A DNA stretch of 46,801 nt from Hymenobacter nivis (GCF_006439025.1 NZ_RCYZ01000017.1:1-46801), one strand, 5' to 3'; positions 17,190-27,200 are shown, numbered from the stretch's first letter. The notes: generated by a model from the letters alone, not told the origin. Program-made: numbers and translations.

Positions 17190-17197
17190 TAGTTTTG
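17190..17197 (+). promoter_or_regulatory. Possible -7 promoter element of the discoidin-domain gene
   Basis: TAGTTTTG matches TAnnTTTG and lies 41 bases before the ATG at 17239. No TTTG is found at the expected upstream distance, so this is a weak call. Confidence 0.35.
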
Positions 17198-17238
17198 TGG
17201 CGTTCTATATAATTATCTCGCATCTGTTTGTCCGCGCG

Positions 17239-18660
17239 ATGAAAATTCTGATTCTTTTTGGGTGCTTGCTGGCCACTTGGCTGACGGCCAACCCGGCCGC
17301 CGCCCAAAACCTGGCCCTGGGCAAAACGGCCACCGCGTCGTCGCAGGTGCAGGCGGCGGCCAAGGCCTTCGACGGCGACGGCAACACGCGCTGGGAAAGT
17401 GCCGCCAGCGACCCCCAGTACATCGTGGTAAACCTGGGCTCGGTGCAAACCATCGACCGCATCCGGCTGACGTGGGAAAACGCTTACGGCAAGGACTTCA
17501 CCCTGGCCGTGTCCAGCGACAACACCACCTGGACCACTGTGGCGACCACGACCAACAACGCCACCACCGGCAATGAGTACAGCAACCTGAAGGCCCGCGG
17601 CCAGTACGTGCGCCTGAACGGCACGGCGCGGGCCACCACCTACGGCTACTCCCTCTACGAGTTTGAAGTGTTCAACTACTCCAACGACACGGCCAACAAC
17701 CTGGCGTTGGGCAAGACCGGCACGGCCTCGTCTACGCAAGGCGGCTTTCCGGCCCGCAATGCCTTCGACAACGACAACGCGACCCGCTGGGGCAGCAACT
17801 ACGCCGACGGCGAGTGGCTGTACGTGGACCTGCGGGGCACGGCCACCATCTCGCGCATGTACCTGATTTGGGAAACAGCCTACGGCAAAGATTTCCGCTT
17901 GGAAGTATCGAACGACGCCGCGACTTGGACGGCGGTAAAGATGTTCACCGGCAATACGTTGCACTACAACGAAGTGAGTTTTTCGCCGGCCGTAACGGGC
18001 CGCTACGTGCGGATGTTCGGCGTGACGCGCGGCACGGGCTACGGCTTCTCGCTCTACGAATTCCAGGTGTACGGCACCCTGGTGCCGCTGCCGCTGCCGG
18101 TCACGCTCGCCAGCTTTGGTGCGGTCCCGCAGACCGCGGCCGTCGCCGTGCGCTGGGCCACGGCCACCGAGCACAACAGCGCAAGCTTTGAAGTGCAGCG
18201 CTCGGCCGATGGGGCCAGTTTTGCCCGCCTGGCGGCGGTACCCGCCGCCGGTAATAGCCAGTCGGCCCGGGCCTACGAGTACCTCGACGCGGCCCCGCTG
18301 CGCACCACGGCCTACTACCGCCTCAAGCAGCTCGACATCGACGGCCAGGTGGCCTACGGCCCGGTAGTGGCCGTGCAGGCTGCGGCCCCCGCCCCGGCCA
18401 CCGCTGGTGTGGCACTGAGCTTCTTCCCCAACCCGGCCACCGACCGGGCCACGCTGCAGTGGAGCGCCGCCGCGGCCGGTGCCGCCCGCTGGAGCCTGAT
18501 GACCACCGCCGGCCAACTCGTGCACACGGAAACGTTCGCGACGCAAGCCGGCCCCAACGCCCAGCCCATCGACCTGGGGCCCTACGCCGCGGGCAGCTAC
18601 GTGCTGACGCTGGAAACGGCCGGCCAGGTCCGTCACACGCTGGTGCAAAAAGCCAACTAA
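17239..18660 (+). CDS. Secreted protein with two F5/8 type C (discoidin) domains and T9SS sorting domain
   Basis: A 473-residue protein from the ATG at 17239 with a signal peptide ending near AAAQ (about 23). Two tandem discoidin domains follow (about 24-150 and 155-280). Each opens with NLALGK and contains W-E-NAYGKDF or W-E-TAYGKDF and a closing GYSLYEFEVF or GFSLYEFQVY strand. Next is a fibronectin-III-like region (about 285-385, with FEVQRSADGASF and AYYRLKQLDIDG). The type A T9SS sorting domain ends the protein (FFPNPATDRATLQW, then GSYVLTLE). It is predicted to be exported to the cell surface through T9SS and to bind carbohydrate via the discoidin domains. No catalytic domain is present, so it is an adhesin or a binding module. 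Near-identical terminators stand on both sides. Confidence 0.92.
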   Translation: MKILILFGCLLATWLTANPAAAQNLALGKTATASSQVQAAAKAFDGDGNTRWESAASDPQYIVVNLGSVQTIDRIRLTWENAYGKDFTLAVSSDNTTWTTVATTTNNATTGNEYSNLKARGQYVRLNGTARATTYGYSLYEFEVFNYSNDTANNLALGKTGTASSTQGGFPARNAFDNDNATRWGSNYADGEWLYVDLRGTATISRMYLIWETAYGKDFRLEVSNDAATWTAVKMFTGNTLHYNEVSFSPAVTGRYVRMFGVTRGTGYGFSLYEFQVYGTLVPLPLPVTLASFGAVPQTAAVAVRWATATEHNSASFEVQRSADGASFARLAAVPAAGNSQSARAYEYLDAAPLRTTAYYRLKQLDIDGQVAYGPVVAVQAAAPAPATAGVALSFFPNPATDRATLQWSAAAAGAARWSLMTTAGQLVHTETFATQAGPNAQPIDLGPYAAGSYVLTLETAGQVRHTLVQKAN

Positions 18661-18710
18661 CCCGCCGGCCAGGGGCCCCGCAGCCGCCGGCCCGGGGGCC
18701 CTATTCCCAC

Positions 18711-18748
18711 AAAAAAGCCCCGCCGATGCGCATCGGCGGGGCTTTTTT
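18711..18748. terminator. Bidirectional intrinsic terminator, copy 2 of the pair
   Basis: A perfect 38-base palindrome: six A, GCCCCGCCGATG (18717-18728), CG centre, CATCGGCGGGGC (18731-18742) and six T. It lies between the convergent discoidin-domain gene and the M14 peptidase gene and serves both. It shares most of its bases and its left flank with the terminator at 17011-17048. Confidence 0.92.
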
Positions 18749-18768
18749 ATGGGAATGGGGCCCCCGGG

Positions 18769-21387
18769 CTATTGCCCAACCAGGAACACGGCGTTGCCGA
18801 ACAGCAGCTTGCCGCTCTGCCAGAAGGCGCGGAACAAGGGGTTGTCGCCGAGGTAGACGATTTGGCCGCGGCCCAGGTCTTGCTCGCCCAGTACGAGCGT
18901 GTCCACCAGCTCTTTACGGGCCTTGGTGCCGGCGTAGCCCGAGTAGTAGCCGTCCTTCTTGATGACGCCCACGTTCCAGCCACCCTTGCCCAGGAAGCGG
19001 TAGCTGAGCGGCGTGCGGACCAGGGCCGAATACGTGTCGCCGTAGCCGAAGGCCAGCGGGTGCGTGTTGTCGAGCTGCACGCGGTAGATGGTGCCCAGGG
19101 CCTGGTCCTCCGTGCCTTCGCGGTCGGCGTTGCCGTAGCGGCGCAGGGGCAGGTAAGGGTTGGTTTTCTCCGCCTTCTTGAGGGCCACGGAGTCAGCGGG
19201 CTTGGCTTTGAGCAGGAAATCCTTCTTGTTGGCCAGGAATTTCATGCCGCCTTCCATGGCGATGAGCTTGCCGCCGCCGCGCACCCAGGCCTTGAGGCTT
19301 TCGAGGGCCTTGTCGGGGTAGATATCGGCGTAGTTACCGTCGGGCAGGATGAGGACGTCGATTTTAGTCATGTTTACCCGGCTCAGATAATCGGTGCCAA
19401 GCACCGTGATGGGGTAGCCGAGCTGCTGCTCGAAAAAGTGCCACACCTCGCCGAAGGCCGTGGCGTCGACGCCGGGGCCCGCCACCACGGCCACCGTGGG
19501 CTGCTTCACAAAGTGCACCGTGCCCGAGCCCAGGTCGCGCCCGGTGGTGGAGAAGCCCGTTTTCACGGCCTGCACCACGGTGCCCGCCGAGTCGGCCTGG
19601 GCCCGCACAATCTGGTCGAATTTGGGCCCCAAGGCCTCGTTGCCGGTGCGGGTGATGATGAGCGAGCCGGGCGCGTACTTCTGTCCCTCGGCCTCAAAGT
19701 CCTTCTCGGCGAAGCGCACTTTCACCTTCTGCTGCAGCAGTTGGCTGAGGAAGCGCACGTCCTGCAAGTTATTCCAGCGGGCCAAGTAGGCGTAGGGGCG
19801 GTCGGTGGGGGCGGCGGCGCTGCCCTTCACCACGGCCGGGGCGGGCGTGGGGCCCGAGGCGTCGAGGCGCTGGGCCAGGGCGTAAGCCTTCACCCCGAAC
19901 GAGTAGGGCAGGGCCCAGGAGGTAATGTCGTACGTGAGCGAATCCTCGAGCTGCGGGCGCGGCTCGAACAGCACCTTCACGAGCGTCGATTTGGGCTGGT
20001 ACATGCTCACGAGCACGTCGTGGGGCGCAATGTCCACGTCTTCGGTTTTGCCGGAGGCGTAGTTGTAGCCGCGGGTGCGCAGCTTTTTGGGCGCGAAGCC
20101 GTAGCTGATTTGCTGGCGCTCGAGGTACTGGGTCAGCATTTTGAGCTGGCCGGGGTCGTTGCCGGAGGCCAGCACGAAGGTTTTGTAGGGCCCCCGGGGC
20201 TTGGTTTTGGCGTCGGCGAAGTAGGCCTGGAACTCGCGCAGCAGGTCGTCGTGGCGCTCGGCGGTGGCCTGCAGGGTGGCGCGGCTAGCGGCGTGGTGGT
20301 GGGCAATGCGCTGGGCCAGGGTAAGGGTGTCGCCGTCGAGGCGGGCGTAGCGCACGCCCGCGGGGCCCCCGCCGCCCTGCTCGTACGTCATGCCGATGGC
20401 CCCGTTGAAGCTGGGCCACGTGTCGCCGTAGGTGGGGGCGAACAAATCGTAGGTTTCGCGGGTGAAGTACAGCCAGTTGTTCTTGTCGAACGTGGCCCGG
20501 TTGTAGTCGCCAATGATGCCCTGGAACTTGCGTTGGAAGGGCGTGATGTCGGCGTGGTAGGGCTTGGCGGCGGGCGAGAAGTAGTAGGAGTTGTTGGGCC
20601 CCATCTCGTGGAAGTCGGCGTGCACCTGGGGCAGCCACTGGTTATACAGCACGATGCGCTGGCGGCTTTCCTGCTGGGTTTGCCAGGCCCAGTCGCGGTT
20701 TAGGTCGAAGTAGTAGTGGTTGTAGCGGCCGCCGGGCCAGGGCTCGTGGTGCTCCCAGGAGTCGGGGCCGGCGTTGGGGTTTTGGTTGCGCACGCGGTTG
20801 TACCAGTTGGCGTAGCGGTCGTGGCCGTCGGGGTTCACGCACGGGTCGATGACGACGACCGTATTCTTCAGCCAGCCCTGCATTTGCGCATCCTGGGGGT
20901 TGGCCAGGTCGTACAGCACCTGCAGCACGGCTTCCGAGCTCACGGCTTCGTTGCCGTGCACGTTGTAGCTCATCCAGCACACGGCCGGCATGGTGCGGCT
21001 GGCCGCGCCGCTTTCGAGGCCGGCGAGGCGGCGGTCGTTGCGCTTCACGGCGTCGAGCTGGCCGAAATTTTCGGCGCTGCCAACCTCGATGACTTCCAGG
21101 GTCCGCTTCTCGTAGGTTTTGCCGTAGGGCACCACCCGCATGCGGCCGGGCGCGTGGGCCACCACGTGGGCGGCGTAGCGCAGCACGTCGGCCTGGGGCG
21201 TGAACTGGCTGCCCAGCGCGTAGCCCAGAAACTGGTCGGGTGTGAGCAGGGGCCCCGCGGCGTCGGCCGGGGCGGTTTGAAGCGGGGCGGTTTGGGCGGT
21301 GCCGGCCAGGGGCAAGGCCAAGGCCAGCAGTAGCCCGCGGGCGCCCCGGGCGAGGGCGCGCCCACCAAGAAGTAGCGTATGCAGCAT
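18769..21387 (-). CDS. Exported M14-family zinc carboxypeptidase
   Basis: An 872-residue protein with a long signal peptide (ARGLLLALALPLAG; cleavage near 31). The M14 domain (about 55-400) shows the zinc ligands His144 and Glu147 in YNVHGNEAVSSEA, a substrate-binding region with DPCVNPDG and FDLNRDW, and VHADFHEMG (His256 or His260 as third ligand). The C-terminal half (about 420-872) is unlike classical carboxypeptidases. It contains a Rossmann-like region (VAVVAGPGVDATAFG, DVLILPDGNY, WVRGGGKLIAMEGG) similar to the glutamine-amidotransferase-like domains attached to large M14 proteins in Bacteroidota. It probably trims peptides in the periplasm or at the outer membrane. It follows the SusC-SusD-DUF3823 operon on the same strand but is separated by a terminator. 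Confidence 0.93.
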   Translation of the reverse strand: MLHTLLLGGRALARGARGLLLALALPLAGTAQTAPLQTAPADAAGPLLTPDQFLGYALGSQFTPQADVLRYAAHVVAHAPGRMRVVPYGKTYEKRTLEVIEVGSAENFGQLDAVKRNDRRLAGLESGAASRTMPAVCWMSYNVHGNEAVSSEAVLQVLYDLANPQDAQMQGWLKNTVVVIDPCVNPDGHDRYANWYNRVRNQNPNAGPDSWEHHEPWPGGRYNHYYFDLNRDWAWQTQQESRQRIVLYNQWLPQVHADFHEMGPNNSYYFSPAAKPYHADITPFQRKFQGIIGDYNRATFDKNNWLYFTRETYDLFAPTYGDTWPSFNGAIGMTYEQGGGGPAGVRYARLDGDTLTLAQRIAHHHAASRATLQATAERHDDLLREFQAYFADAKTKPRGPYKTFVLASGNDPGQLKMLTQYLERQQISYGFAPKKLRTRGYNYASGKTEDVDIAPHDVLVSMYQPKSTLVKVLFEPRPQLEDSLTYDITSWALPYSFGVKAYALAQRLDASGPTPAPAVVKGSAAAPTDRPYAYLARWNNLQDVRFLSQLLQQKVKVRFAEKDFEAEGQKYAPGSLIITRTGNEALGPKFDQIVRAQADSAGTVVQAVKTGFSTTGRDLGSGTVHFVKQPTVAVVAGPGVDATAFGEVWHFFEQQLGYPITVLGTDYLSRVNMTKIDVLILPDGNYADIYPDKALESLKAWVRGGGKLIAMEGGMKFLANKKDFLLKAKPADSVALKKAEKTNPYLPLRRYGNADREGTEDQALGTIYRVQLDNTHPLAFGYGDTYSALVRTPLSYRFLGKGGWNVGVIKKDGYYSGYAGTKARKELVDTLVLGEQDLGRGQIVYLGDNPLFRAFWQSGKLLFGNAVFLVGQ

Positions 21388-21530
21388 AGAAAAAGTTGGT
21401 TTTTACCCAGAAAAAACCGGGGGTGATGGCCGCAAAGATGCAATCCGCTCGGCCGCCTACCCACTTTTTTATCCCCACCGCCCGCTGGGGCCCCTAAAAA
21501 AAGCGGCAATGGGCTAAAATGCTGTAGTCT

Positions 21531-21625
21531 GGCGGATTGCCCGGCGGGCCACGCTGGCCGCGGCCGGGGCCCCTGTTCAATTAGCAGCGTGGCCCGACGA
21601 AGCCCGGCGGGCAATCCGCCGGGCT
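21531..21625. repeat. REP-like imperfect palindrome
   Basis: The 318-base gap between the M14 gene and the DUF3823 gene holds this element plus a terminator. Arm 21531-21556 starts with GGCGGATTGCCCGGCGGGC and ends CACGCTG. The opposite arm (21585-21620) contains the complement of both parts, with an extra 10-12 bases between them. Inside the second arm, AGCCCGGCGG (21601-21610) and CCGCCGGGCT (21616-21625) form a perfect 10-bp hairpin with a 5-base loop. This structure is typical of extragenic palindromic repeats. Confidence 0.65.
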
Positions 21626-21646
21626 ATCCTGGTTTAGGCCACTACC

Positions 21647-21682
21647 AAAAAGCCCCGCCACGTTACCGCAGCGGGGCTTTTT
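21647..21682. terminator. Intrinsic terminator of the SusC-SusD-DUF3823 operon
   Basis: AAAAAGCCCCGC (21647-21658) pairs perfectly with GCGGGGCTTTTT (21671-21682) over a 12-base loop. Read on the minus strand it ends in a T run, 24 bases after the DUF3823 stop. It can also act on the plus strand. Confidence 0.88.
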
Positions 21683-21705
21683 GGGGCCCCCAGCGGGGCG
21701 AGGGG

Positions 21706-22374
21706 TTACAGGTCCAGCTTCTGCACCGGCGAGTACAGCAGCTCGCCCACCCCCTGGATGCGCACGCCCACGCGGGCATAAATCGCGCCCTTGGCACCGC
21801 CCGGAATGGCCGTCGTCAGGCTAACGGGCGTGGCCAGGTCGGTGATGGTGGCGCCGCTCTTGCTGCTGGCGGCCGCCTGGTTGGATACGTCCACAAACTG
21901 GGTGTAACCCAGGAAAAGCACCACCTCGTCGATGGTGCGGGTGCCCACCTTGTTCACCAACACGCTGGCCGTCACGTTGCTGCCCGACTTGGCAATGGTG
22001 GTGGTGCCCAGGGTGTAGTAGGGCTGCACGGGCACGTCGACCACGGTGTTGCCCTGCACCTGCACCGTGATGCTGTCGGTCTGGTTTTGCCAGGGGCCGT
22101 TGTCGCGCAGGCGGGTCAGCTTGTACTCACCGTCGAACAGGGTGGCCGAATAGCTGCCGTCCTGCGCCACAAACACCTGGATCTTGTTGCGGAAAAATTC
22201 GCCGCGCTGCCACAGCTCCAGCTGCACATTGCCGCCGCCGCGCACGTTGAGGGCCTGGTTTTGGTAGGTGATGCGCCCGCTCAGCTGCGAGGAGGGGGGC
22301 GCCACGTTGTCCTTGGAGCAGCCGGCCGCCAGCAGTCCCAGCCCGGCCAGCGTCAGTAATACGAGTCGTTTCAT
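21706..22374 (-). CDS. DUF3823-type lipoprotein, SusE-position
   Basis: A 222-residue lipoprotein from the ATG at 22374. The lipobox is LLAAGC with Cys19. Residues 30-115 match the pattern of DUF3823 (LSGRITYQNQALNVRGGGNV, then LELWQRGEFF, FDGEYKLTR and GPWQNQT). A second Ig-like domain completes the protein. DUF3823 proteins typically sit next to SusC/SusD pairs and are probably surface-exposed ligand-binding lipoproteins, in the role of SusE/SusF. It starts 7 bases after the susD stop and is the last gene of the operon. Confidence 0.85.
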   Translation of the reverse strand: MKRLVLLTLAGLGLLAAGCSKDNVAPPSSQLSGRITYQNQALNVRGGGNVQLELWQRGEFFRNKIQVFVAQDGSYSATLFDGEYKLTRLRDNGPWQNQTDSITVQVQGNTVVDVPVQPYYTLGTTTIAKSGSNVTASVLVNKVGTRTIDEVVLFLGYTQFVDVSNQAAASSKSGATITDLATPVSLTTAIPGGAKGAIYARVGVRIQGVGELLYSPVQKLDL

Positions 22375-22381
22375 GGGGAGC

Positions 22382-24229
22382 TTATTCAAAGGGGTTGCGA
22401 ACAATCTTGGGGTTGGCGTTGCGGATGCCGTTGCCCAGGAAGGTGTAGTAGTTGAAAAGCTGGAAGTTGCGCGGCGTACGGTAGCGCTGCGAGAGCTGCT
22501 TGTCGAACACGTACTTGCCGTCGAGGGGGCTGCCGGGCCGTACCACGCGGTACGGGAACAGGATGTAGGCGTTGGCCGAGGGGGTGTTGGGGCTGCCGTC
22601 CCACACCTTGTGGGCAATGCGCCAGCGCTTGAGGTCCCACACGCGGTGGTCTTCGAAGGCCAGCTCCACGCGGCGCTCGTTTTGCAGGCGCTCCAGGGTA
22701 AGGGTGGTCAGGGGCTTGGTGAAGCCGGCCCGGGCGCGCACCTGGTTCACGTAGGTGAGGGCCTCGGTGGTGTTGCCTAGCTCGAGGTCGGCCTCGGCGG
22801 CGTTGAGCAGGATTTCGCCCAGGCGGAAGCGCACCCACCACGTATCGGAGCGAATGCCGCGGGTGCTGGCCCCGGCGCCCGAGTCGATGTACTTGCGCAG
22901 GTAGAAGCCCGAGTTTGACACGTCCTGCTGGCTGGGCTGGGGCCCCGAACTGCCGGTTTGCAGCTTGCCGTCGGTGTAGAGGCTGCCCAGGCCGCCCTCG
23001 ATGTTGGTGTACGAACTGCTGGTGGCGTTCCAGACCTTCACGCCGGCCTGGATCTGCACTTCCTGGCCCTTGAAGGTGGTGCCGGGGTAGATGACCGTGC
23101 CGTAGAGGCGGGCGTCCTTGTTCTGGAAGGGCCCGCTCAGGTTGTCGTAGTAGACGTAGTCGGTGCCAGCCGCGTTGCGCACCTTCAGCTCGCCCGAGCT
23201 GCCGTCGAGGTATTCAAAGGCCTCCACCAGGTTGAGGATGGGCGTGGTGGCCGACGAGCTGAGGTTGTCCTCGCGGATGCCCCGGGCAATGTTGTCGTAG
23301 GTGAAGGCGTGGCGGTAGTCCTTGGCCACCAAAAAGTCCTTCACCCAGATGGCTTCCGGGTTGCTGTTTTTGCGGGTAATGGCCTCGTAGAAGTTCTCGC
23401 CCAGGTTGGGGTTGCTCTTGTAGAGGGCATAGGGCCCGGCAATTACCTCCTTGGCGGCGGCCAGCGACTTCTGGTAGTAGCTGGTGGCCAGGTTGGCCGG
23501 GATGCCCACCTCGCCGCCCGGCGTCATGATGTTGAGGCCCGACGCGGCGTTATACTTGGCGATGGAGGCGGCGTAGAGCATGGCCCGGCACTTGAGGGCC
23601 ATGGCCGTGTAGGAGTTGGCGCGCGTAACGCTGCCGGTGTTGCCCAGCGTGCCCTTGATGGCGTCCAACTCACTGGCCACGAAGTCGTACACCTCGGTTT
23701 CCTTGCTGCGCGCCACTTGCAGGGGGGTAGTGTCGCCGCTGTTGTCGTACACGAGCTGCGACGTGACGATGGGCACGCCGCCGTAGCGCTTGGCCAGCTC
23801 AAAGTACATGTAGGCCCGGATGAAGCGGAACTCGGCCTTGAACTGCTCCTTCTGCGTGGCCGAGAGGGCCGTGCTCTTCGTGTCGAGGCCGTCCAGTGCC
23901 AGGTTGATGTCGCGGATAAGGCCGTAGTCCCAGCCGCCCCAGCGGAAGGCGTCGAAGGTGAACAGGTCGTTGGGGTAGTTGTTGTAGCCCGACCACATGG
24001 CCTCGTCGTAGGCCGAAAAATCAACCCAGCCGTTGTAGATGGTGGTGTGCACCGGCAGGCGGTCGTAGTAGTTGGCCATCAGGCCGTTGATCAGCCCCGC
24101 GTCGTTCCAGAGCTGCGAGTCGAGGATGATGTTGGGCGGGGTGCGGTCCAGGAAGTCCTTCTGGCAGCTGGTGCTCAGGCCCAGCAGCAGGGCCGCGCTC
24201 AGGGCCAGCGGTTTAAACGTCAGTTTCAT
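22382..24229 (-). CDS. SusD/RagB-family nutrient-binding lipoprotein
   Basis: A 615-residue outer-membrane lipoprotein (lipobox LSTSC, Cys22, then QKDFLDRTPPN). The SusD-like N-terminal domain includes LINGLMANYYDRLP and the helix LSATQKEQFKAEFRFIRAYM typical of the TPR-containing SusD fold. The C-terminal RagB/SusD domain includes RLGEILLNAAEADLELGN, LTLERLQNERRVELAFEDHR, WDLKRWRIA and a closing NP-rich segment. It forms the lid on the SusC transporter and captures substrate at the cell surface. It lies 13 bases downstream of susC. The neighbourhood (two exported peptidases, no glycoside hydrolase) points to peptides rather than glycans. Confidence 0.96.
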   Translation of the reverse strand: MKLTFKPLALSAALLLGLSTSCQKDFLDRTPPNIILDSQLWNDAGLINGLMANYYDRLPVHTTIYNGWVDFSAYDEAMWSGYNNYPNDLFTFDAFRWGGWDYGLIRDINLALDGLDTKSTALSATQKEQFKAEFRFIRAYMYFELAKRYGGVPIVTSQLVYDNSGDTTPLQVARSKETEVYDFVASELDAIKGTLGNTGSVTRANSYTAMALKCRAMLYAASIAKYNAASGLNIMTPGGEVGIPANLATSYYQKSLAAAKEVIAGPYALYKSNPNLGENFYEAITRKNSNPEAIWVKDFLVAKDYRHAFTYDNIARGIREDNLSSSATTPILNLVEAFEYLDGSSGELKVRNAAGTDYVYYDNLSGPFQNKDARLYGTVIYPGTTFKGQEVQIQAGVKVWNATSSSYTNIEGGLGSLYTDGKLQTGSSGPQPSQQDVSNSGFYLRKYIDSGAGASTRGIRSDTWWVRFRLGEILLNAAEADLELGNTTEALTYVNQVRARAGFTKPLTTLTLERLQNERRVELAFEDHRVWDLKRWRIAHKVWDGSPNTPSANAYILFPYRVVRPGSPLDGKYVFDKQLSQRYRTPRNFQLFNYYTFLGNGIRNANPKIVRNPFE

Positions 24230-24242
24230 GGGAAGGGGGAGC

Positions 24243-27200
24243 TTAGAAGGTTACCGAGAAGCCCGTGTTGATCAGGCGCTGCACGGGGTATTGCAGGCCG
24301 TTGCCGGAGGCTACTTCGGGGTCCACGTCGATGTCGCTGAGGGTGCTGAAGGTGAGCAGGTTGGTGGCGTTCACGTACACGCGCACGCCCTGCAGGCCAG
24401 CCCGGCTAATCAGGCTTTTGGGCAGGTTGTAGCCCAGCTCCACGTTGCGCAGGCGAACGTAGCGCACGGTCTTGATCCAGAAGTCGTTGTTGCGGAAGTT
24501 GTTGCCGCCGCCGTCGCGCCGGATGGACGGGTTTTTGCCGGGTACCCAGGGGCTGTCCACGTTGTAGGGGTCGGCGTGGTGCCAGCGGTCCTCGAAGGTG
24601 TAGGCCGGCGAGGTGCCGTTGTTCTGGAACGGAATCAGCAGCTCGTAGGCGCGCTGGAAGGTTTGCATGCCGGCGCCCACCACGTCGATGTTGAGGGAGA
24701 AGTTCTTGTAGCCGAAGCTGGTGTTGAGGGCGTAGGTCACCAGGGGCTGCCCGCCCTGGAGGTAGCCGATGGGGCGCTCGTCGAGGCCGTTAATCACGCC
24801 GTCGCCGTTCACGTCCTTGTAAATCAGGTCGCCCGGCAGTTGGGTGCGGTTGCCCTGGTTGTCGTTGTCCACCTTGTGGTCAGCAATTTCCTGCTGCGAC
24901 TGGAACTGCCCCTCCACTTGGTAGCCCCAGCCGATGTCGCCCCAGCGGTTTTCGTAGCCGTTGCGGTAGCGGTCGTAGGAGTTGCCGAAGCGCTGGCCGT
25001 AGCTCAGGTCGAAGCGCCGGGCCAGGGTGGCGTGGGCCCCCACCGAGTAGGTGAAGCCGCTGGTGGTGCCGCCCGAGTAGGTCAGGCCGCCCTCCAGGCC
25101 CTTCGTCTCATCGGAGTTCCGGTTTTCCTGGTTGAGGCTGTAGCCTACCTCTTGCGGCAGTACTACGTTGGGGTTCAGGCCGGGTAGGCCTTCGCGGCGG
25201 CGGCGGAAGATGTCGAACGTACCCGCAAGCTTGCCCCCAAACAGGCCAAAGTCCACGCCTACGTTAACCGTCTTATTGCGTACCCACGAGAGGGTGGTGA
25301 TGGGCAGGCCGCGCGGCCGCACCCCAATCACGTAGTTGCCGTTGAGCACCGATGCGCCCGAGCCAAAGTCGTAGCCCTGGTAGTAGCTATAGGGGGCCAG
25401 GCCGTTGGGGTCGCTGCCCGTCAGGCCGTAGCTGCCGCGCAGCTTAAGCTCGGTGAGTACGCGGCCGATGCCGTTGTCCTTGATGAAGGATTCCTCCGCG
25501 ATGCGGTAGCCAGCCGTGGCGGCCGGGAAGAAGCCGAAGCGGCTGCCGGGCGCAAACAGCCACGAGCCGTCGTAGCGGCCCAGCACCTCCAGCAAGTACT
25601 TCTGCTTGTAGTTGTAGCCCACGCGGCCCACGTAGCCGGCCCGCGCCGTTTCATTAATCTCGTCGTAGAGGTAGTCTTGGTTCGAAAAATACTGGAGCGG
25701 AATGGTGTTGTTGGGCGGTACGGTGTGCACCACGTTGTAGCGGTTGTCGCTATCGAAGCGCTCGTAGGCGGCCGTGGCGGCCAGGCCGTGGTCGCCAAAC
25801 TGCTTGTTGTAGTTGAGCTGCAGCTGCCCGAAGCGCTCGATGACGGCGCGGCGGTGCGTTTCGCGCCAGGGGTTCTGGTTGCCGCCCGTCTGGTCGTAGT
25901 TCTGGGTCGTCGGGTTGTAGGTATAGGCGTTGTAGGTGTACTCGAAGCCGCTGAACGTGTTGGCGGTGTAGTTGTACGAGCCGGTGGCCCGTACGCTCAG
26001 CCCAAAGTCAAAGTCATATTGGCCGTACAGGTTGGCTTTGGCGGCGCGGTAGTCGTCGTCGCCGTAGCCCGTCACGGCCTCTTTGTAAGTGGCCGGGTTC
26101 ACGTTCACGCTGTGCGTGTTGTTGATGTAGGCGGGGTTGTCGTTGGCGTAGGGGGCCTCGGTGGGCCACATCGAGAACACGCTCAAAAACGGGTTGAAAT
26201 AGTCGTCGATGCCGGGCACGCCCACCGTGTGGCGGCGCTCGAGGCGCCCGTAAATCTGGGTGCCGATGCGCAGCTTCGGGGTCACCTTGGCCTCCAGGTT
26301 CGACTGAATGTTGTAGCGGCGGAAGAAGTAGTCCTCCAGCAGCGCCTTCTGGTCGAGGTAGCTGCCCGAGAGGTAGTAGCTCACGTTGTCGCTCGAGCCC
26401 GACACGCTGGCGTTGCCGTAGAGCTGCGGCACGTTGGGCCGGAAAATCTCCTTGTAGTAGTCGTAGCTCTTGTAGCCCGGCTCGGTGCCCTGGCGCCACT
26501 TCTCCAGCTCGTCGGCCGTCAGGATTTTGCCCGATACCGGGTCTTTCACGGGGTTGGGGGCCCGGTGCTGCTGCTCGGCGTTGTTCTGCTCCGACTCCAC
26601 CAGGGCCCGCTGGTGCTGGTAGGCGTTGGCCGGGTGCGGGAAGGTGGTGTAGTTCTGGATGCCGTAGTAGCCGTTGACGTTGATCACCGGTTTGCCCAGC
26701 TTGCCGCGCTTGGTGGTGACCAGGATGACGCCGTTGGCCGCCCGCATGCCGTAGATGGCGGCCGAGGCATCCTTGAGCACCGACACGCTTTCAATGTCGT
26801 TCAGGCCCAGGTTGTTGAACGCGCCCACGTCCGACTGTACCCCGTCGATGACGTAGAGCGGGTCGCCGAGGTTGCGGATCTGGATGCTGGTGCCGTTGCC
26901 GGGGCGGGCATCGGCCTGGCGGCCCGTCACGCCCGGGATGCGGCCCACCAGGGCGGTGGTAGCGGCCACGGCCGGCGTACGCACCAGCTCGGCATCGCTC
27001 ACCTTGCCCACGGCCCCCGTGATGGTGGCGCGCGACTGCGTGCCGTAGCCCACCACCACCACGTCGTCGAGCGAGGTGTCCTCGGCCTCCAGCTTCACCG
27101 CCACCCGCGCATCGCCCGTCACGGGGATTTCCTGCCGCCGGAAGCCCACAAACGAAATCACCAGCACCGCACCCGTATCGGGGGCCTTGAGCCGAAAGCG

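Noticed and set aside
18772..20703. 643-codon open frame on the plus strand opposite the M14 peptidase
   Set aside because: Gly/Val/His/Ala-rich shadow of a real gene in high-GC DNA; no domain, while the opposite strand encodes a complete peptidase.
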